Assembly: GCA_016758965.1 (NCBI GenBank)
Contig: JAEPRB010000612.1
Span: 1-11,234, forward strand
Length of the DNA stretch: 11,234 nucleotides
From: Circinella minor
Taxonomy: Eukaryota > Mucoromycota > Mucoromycetes > Mucorales > Lichtheimiaceae
Reading direction: 5' to 3'
Shown: positions 6,982-11,234 of the stretch, piece after piece
Layout: every line of letters starts with the position of its first letter
Position numbering within the stretch: the stretch's first letter is position 1
The notes under the pieces: model-generated
Told to the model about the DNA's origin: nothing
The model's input: only the letters and a program-made list of their open reading frames with translations
Database searches by the model: none
Position numbers and translations under genes: made by a program

Positions 6982-7259
6982 CAACACTCCTAATTGTCCA
7001 CACTAATGACGTCGACAAATTTTTGTTTTATTCAGAGACCATCATTTCCCAGGAATGTTTTTATTTTAGACGGGTTTCGCCCAGGGGCAAATAACAGATC
7101 ACACATCTTTCCCATCTTTATGGGTAGATTTGCAATCCTATTCATTATTATTCATTATTTTTTTATTCCTCATTATTTGTATTTATCATAAACAATCAAA
7201 CTAACGACACACTTTATATTGTATGCAAACGACCTCCTGTTGACTGGGTCAGTTCCCCC
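6982..7259. other. MULE 5' region, no independent gene
   Basis: AT-rich sequence between the foldback and the transposase start. 6996-7021 weakly resembles the inner continuation of the right TIR. A 65-codon frame here shows no family features and I do not call it. The transposase frame is open upstream of the ATG at 7260 for some distance, so its true start could lie in this stretch. Confidence 0.5.
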
Positions 7260-10200
7260 ATGGAGTTAACTTTTCACAATGAATATAATATTAATTAATG
7301 GTTTAATGAAGAAGCTTCTTGCCATGCGACTTGGAACAAGAAAAAAAGCACAACCTCAACTGCAGCTCCTTCAACTTCATATACAAAAGACACTCCTAAT
7401 CCCAGAAAGAAAATTGATTGGTCTCCTTTGTACATTTGTGATCATAGTCGTAAATTGTCTTCCATCCCTCCAGCAACTAAAAAACGTCAAACAAATTTAT
7501 CAAAACACACTAGTTATACTGCAAAAATCAAAGCTACTAAACGTGCTGTTGATGGTATTATTGAAGTAACATATAATTGGATGCATGATGGTCATAATCC
7601 TTTTAGTGAACAGGATATTAAAGAATCAAGACTTTCATTCGATGCTAAGAATTAGATTGAAAAACATGTTGAAGAAAAGAAAGATTTACTACAATTGTCG
7701 AATGAAGAAATGAACGAGGTATGTAGAACTGGCATGCATAAATGTGTGGTTATCTATGATGCGATATCTAACTTGCTGTTTAATTAGTTTGAAAATGAAA
7801 TAAATATAGATTCAAATGTTTTGAAAATACCTGCAGCTCTTCGTGTACATCAGCATGATATTGTAAATCAAATCCAACAACATTTAAATAATATTTCAAG
7901 AAAACATCGATTCGACAAACAAAGTACACAAGCATGGATTAATATCCTTAAAGAAAAAGGTTATGGTACCTTATTTAAAATTATTAATACATCCGAAGCT
8001 GACAAAAAGGCTAATGGATCTAAAAAAGAATTATTAATGGTTGTATGGGTCGCTCTGTGGCAGAAAAAGGTATGAATTTGTATATTGCTTTTGATTTATA
8101 TTATTTTTGATATATACTCTTTTACTAATGTTCTTTTACAGTGATATTATTGAAACAAGAGGATATTAACCTCGATTCTACACACAAAACATGTGTATCA
8201 TTTTTGTCTGACCGTGGTGATTGCTATTTGTTTTCACTTGTTACTAGGAGTGATATAATGAACAAAGGTTGTCCTGTTGCTTTTTTTATTACGAATTCTA
8301 AATCTTCATTTACTATTAGTCGTTGGCTCTCATGGCTTAAGTTTGAATGTGGTTTTTATCCTAAATGTATCATGATCAATTGTAGTGTCACTGAAATGGA
8401 TGCTATTTTGTCTACGTTTGGTACTGAAGTCCAAGTTCTAGTTTGTCATTGGCATATTAGACGAGCATGGGAAAAAAAAGTTAAACAGGTATGTTACTAA
8501 CTTAAATAATTTTTGCTTGTATACATATACATTTTCTCTAACGGATCATTGATAGATTAAAAGCTCGATTAGTACTGCAGATTCTAAAGCTTTACATAAA
8601 AAAGCTCGTGTTTATTTAAGTTCATTGATGTATACAAAGAATCCAGAAGAATTTGATGTAAAGTGGAACGAATTCAGGCAGTGTTACCTTGTTGAAGATA
8701 TAACTTTTTATACATACATGTTTGATTATTACTATCCTAAAAGAGAAAAGTGGAGTAAGGCGTGGCGATGTAGCCGGTGTGGATGTTTTTATATTAAATT
8801 TATAAGTAAATATTTTTATTCAGCTACAACAGATGCTTATGTATTTTTATAGTGAGCACCAGTAATATTATTGTATATTACAACGTAATTGTTTATTAAG
8901 ATAACTCAAGTTCTTTTGAGATAATATATGTTAAGTGATAATGATTTTAATATAATCAAATCTAGTACAGAGATATTATGTCTGTATGTATCGAGTCTTT
9001 ATAATGTGAATTCAGTTGTTATTAAATTCAAATACTACTTTAAATACGTAGTCAATAAATAAATATATAAAATAAATAAAATAAGGGTTTTAAGATAATC
9101 TCTTAGTTAAAATAAAATAAATAAAACAACCCAATATACGGTTTTGAGTGATCAATAGAAAATAATTTTAAAATAAAGATTGATTGAATAACTGATTGAT
9201 GATTTTTATTTGGTTTAAAAAGTTGGGGTTTATATATCTTTTACAAATGTTCCGCAGTAACTTTCTATTGTTACGCAGCTAAATCCGCAACAACTGTTTA
9301 ATGTCGCGCAGCTATTACATGTAATTATTTAATTTATAATTTGGGAGGATAATTATATAGTTGTTGTACAATCGGTTCATTCATGAAAAAAGGTAATAGA
9401 AATGAGAATATTCTTATATGAATAAATATTCAGGATATTCGTGTATAAAAATAGAAAATAAGAAAAGTTGTTTATGTAAGGGTTACAGCGAGAGGTATGT
9501 AATATTATTAAAACAAACTATGATTATAAGTTTTTTTTATCTAATCTTTCAATCATAATAGGGTATTCATTTTCACACAAATAATCTTATCGAATCTTGG
9601 CATAACCAATTAAAAACTCATTATTTAAAAAAAACAAGAAAGCACAGAATTGATTATATAGTCTAGCTCATTACCCAAGTTGTTGATTGCGCGTATAGAC
9701 AATCTATATTACAAGTCTTTCATGGATTCGAAGATGTGAGCTTAACGAAAGAAGAAAAAAACGGCATCAAACGGCATATGAACTCGATGATGATACTGCT
9801 GCAGAATATATTTCAATTGTAGATGCTCAAAAAGTAAGTAAAAACGCGTTATAAGGACTATTTCATGTTCTAATGATTATTGAGTAATCTATTGTATATA
9901 TAGATATACATAAAGTCGTTCAAAAAAGAGAATATCTATTATGAAATTGCTGTTCAAGAAGGCGTTTTGTATTCGTGCACCGGTCCTGACTTTATTTTAA
10001 TCATATATTATGTAAATATATTTTCCTTTGTAATCGTGTACGTGATATTCCTCTTCACTGTGTCGGTATCTCTTATTCAGCACAACCTGTTAGACCTATT
10101 AATGAAGCTGATAATGACAAAATTGAAGAAATACATTTACAAGAGCTCAGAAAAAAAATTATATCAAAAATAACATCATCAGTAGACATGTTAAACCGTA

Positions 10201-10316
10201 CTTTATTGAATATGATGCCTGATCAATTAGAAGAATGTAATCAAGCAACACAAAATTTGAATAATATTTTACAGAACGTGATAGATCTAAGAAATGCAGT
10301 TAGAAAACAAAAATAA
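7260..10316 (+). pseudogene. MULE transposase with SWIM-type C-terminus, multiply broken
   Basis: Cut-and-paste transposase remnant. Inferred exons: 7260-7718, 7788-8069, 8142-8488, 8556-8768 plus 9492-9494, 9562-9833, 9904-10316. Introns of 67-72 nt have GT..AG ends and CTAAC/CTAAT branch points. MULE signs are DSTHKT (Asp, 8174), MINCS (8378-8380, Asn where family members have Asp), CHWH (8444-8455), and TNNLIESWHNQLK (Glu, 9592). The SWIM region keeps SCT and CK, but reads Gly at 9982-9984 and Tyr at 10017-10019 where Cys and His are expected. Breaks: TAA 7296-7298, TAG 7653-7655, TAG 9664-9666; frame changes at the 8069/8142 junction, near the A-run at 9754-9761, and near 9990-9999; and a solo LTR splitting exon 4. 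The start at 7260 is the nearest in-frame ATG and is uncertain. Confidence 0.88.
8769..9487 (+). mobile_element. Solo LTR, 719 bp, TSD GCGA, inside a transposase exon
   Basis: Begins TGTAGCC and ends GGTTACA, an inverted terminal repeat with one mismatch and TG..CA ends. GCGA lies on both sides (8765-8768 and 9488-9491). Deleting the LTR plus one GCGA gives WSKAWRE followed directly by a GTATGT splice donor, exactly what the interrupted gene needs. A TATATAT box at 9231-9237 suggests plus orientation. Downstream are four CGCA-containing motifs (about 9253, 9274, 9285 and 9306). A gypsy-type LTR is likely from the termini and 4-bp duplication; no internal coding region remains. Confidence 0.88.
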
Positions 10317-10681
10317 AAAATAATATATAATTAAAGACAATTTAACCACTTCACTTTTATATATAAATACAATAAAAATAAAATACCTACTTATACTTTT
10401 CTGAATGACATACATAAAATCACTTTGTTAAAATTTTTGTAATAATTTGAGAGCTTTGAATAAGTGAAAACTTTGTTGAAGCATTTCAATAAGAAAGTTT
10501 TACATAATTTTTTGTCTAAGTCAAACTGAATAATAAGGGCTTAGTTTTTTTTTTGTACAGTTTCAATTTTGAATTCCTGCTTTAATTTTATCTCAGCAGT
10601 CCCCATTTACACGACCCATTTGCATTTTGGAGAGCAATCCAATTCGGTGTCATCATTAGCATGGACAAAAATCGGCATTTA
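10317..10681. other. MULE 3' region, no gene
   Basis: AT-rich sequence between the transposase stop codon and the right TIR. It begins with A/T runs including several AATAAA-like words that could serve as polyadenylation signals. 10641-10666 may be an eroded inner part of the right TIR. I see no other structure. Confidence 0.5.
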
Positions 10682-10839
10682 AGGGTTGACTATGTGTTCG
10701 AATAATTATTATGATGATGTGACGGTGATATGGATTAACTATGTGGCAATATAAAAATAAAATATATTTACAAAAGAAGTATCACAAATGGATAAAAAAA
10801 GAAAAGTAGAGTTGTTGTTACTACTATTTATATGGCTAC
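10682..10839 (-). repeat. Right terminal inverted repeat of the MULE
   Basis: Inverted partner of 5963-6115, starting AGGGTTGACTATG on the inside and ending GGCTAC on the outside. It carries no foldback at the position equivalent to 6107, so that insertion happened on one side only. Confidence 0.9.
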
Positions 10840-11144
10840 AATAATACACCTGTCATAGCTAAAATATCTAGTACTACTTTTCATCTTGTAATTATTAATC
10901 GTTTATTTTTAATACCAATCATACTTCTTTTACTGTGGCTCTCTCTTTATTCCTTATTATGACCGCACCACTTTCTTATACAATGACTCATATTAATTAT
11001 GAGCATTTTACTATTCCCTTATCATCTATAGTAATATTATTATTACTGTCATTATCATCTCAGTAACATTATTATTATATTAACTACATCTGCAGTAGCT
11101 TTAGAAAATATATACAGGATTTTTCAGAAGAAGTTGCCCATGGT
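10840..11144. other. Right flank of the MULE, no supported gene
   Basis: AT-rich with TTATTA-type simple stretches. One short frame (ATG 10983, 27 codons, hydrophobic towards its end, stop at 11064-11066) is in the same phase as the repeat frame at 11145. It could be a chance frame or a first exon, and I cannot decide. Confidence 0.4.
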
Positions 11145-11234
11145 GTTTTTGATTTCAAGGATGACGTTTTTGATTCCAAGGATGACGTTTTTGATTCCGA
11201 GGATGACGTTTTTGATTCCATGGATGTTCTTTTT
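11145..11234 (+). repeat. 21-bp tandem repeat, possibly coding, cut by window end
   Basis: Four units of 21 bp begin at 11145, 11166, 11187 and 11208, then a partial unit to the window end. The consensus is GTTTTTGATTCCAAGGATGAC. In the phase starting at 11145 each unit encodes the acidic heptad VFDSKDD. Unit differences in that phase are S to F, K to E or M, and DD to DV. This frame is open from 11067 to 11234 but has no ATG in that span, so it would be an exon if coding. Because 21 is a multiple of three, other frames are open too, so coding is not proven. Confidence 0.8.

Larger units (their letters stand above)
5963..10839 (+). mobile_element. MULE-type DNA transposon, defective, with nested insertions
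   Basis: Inverted repeats of about 155 bp bound a region with one broken MULE transposase gene on the plus strand. It spans about 4.9 kb now. Subtracting the two solo LTRs and the foldback leaves roughly 3.3 kb, a normal size for an autonomous MULE. The outer ends are blurred: similarity fades at about 5953 and 10850, and I could not fix a 9-bp target duplication. The intergenic parts (6982-7259 and 10317-10681) hold no other gene. TIRs and transposase together support one element rather than a chance grouping. Confidence 0.85.

Noticed and set aside
6994..7191. A 65-codon frame between the foldback and the transposase
   Set aside because: No recognisable motif, AT-rich, no start context or splice evidence, and it overlaps possible TIR remnants.
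7279..7569. A 96-codon plus-strand frame at the start of the transposase
   Set aside because: It is out of phase with the transposase frame that runs from 7260 to 7655, and its composition has no family signature.
9967..10173. A 68-codon frame that looks like a small membrane protein
   Set aside because: Its beginning is the SWIM region of the transposase; the hydrophobic part is a frameshifted reading of the downstream SWIM sequence.

Overview
The window looks like transposon-rich nuclear DNA of a fungus, most likely an early-diverging one (Mucoromycota or similar). The signs are AT-rich intergenic DNA, introns of 67-72 nt with GT..AG ends and CTAAC/CTAAT branch points, a tRNA gene without encoded CCA, a Ty3/gypsy retrotransposon and a MULE-type transposase. 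The taxon is inference. No conventional host protein gene is visible; the only host gene I can support is one tRNA-Asn.

Layout. (1) 1-246: a T-rich tract, then nine direct copies of TAC(T/C)GCA and a small perfect palindrome; no gene. (2) 247-5824, minus strand: a full-length Ty3/gypsy retrotransposon with unusually short LTRs (about 128 bp; 4 differences over 125 bp, all transitions). It has an open 1251-codon pol (protease, RT, RNase H, integrase), a gag frame with three in-frame stops (one TAA, one TAG, one TGA), a 650-bp leader and a polypurine tract. (3) 5832-5905, plus strand: tRNA-Asn(GTT), 7-10 bp from the 5' LTR. (4) 5963-10839: a dead MULE-type DNA transposon with about 155-bp terminal inverted repeats, in which other elements are nested. 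(5) 10840-11144: no supported gene. (6) 11145-11234: a 21-bp tandem repeat running off the window.

Nesting inside the MULE can be read from target duplications and broken frames. A foldback (near-closed palindrome, 6107-6981) sits at the left TIR. Its left arm is split by a 430-bp solo LTR (6163-6592, TSD CCTTA). A 719-bp solo LTR (8769-9487, TSD GCGA) splits a transposase exon; removing it and one TSD copy restores both the reading frame and a splice donor. The transposase also carries at least three nonsense codons, about three frame breaks, an Asn where the second catalytic Asp is expected, and a degraded SWIM zinc-binding motif.

The picture is a tRNA gene hemmed in by a comparatively young Ty3-like element upstream and a much older, repeatedly invaded MULE downstream. 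The Ty3 element is the only one with substantial intact coding capacity. Its position and orientation beside the tRNA resemble Pol III-directed integration known for yeast Ty3. The least explained signals are the TACYGCA cluster, the gag-only damage, the foldback and the terminal 21-bp repeat.
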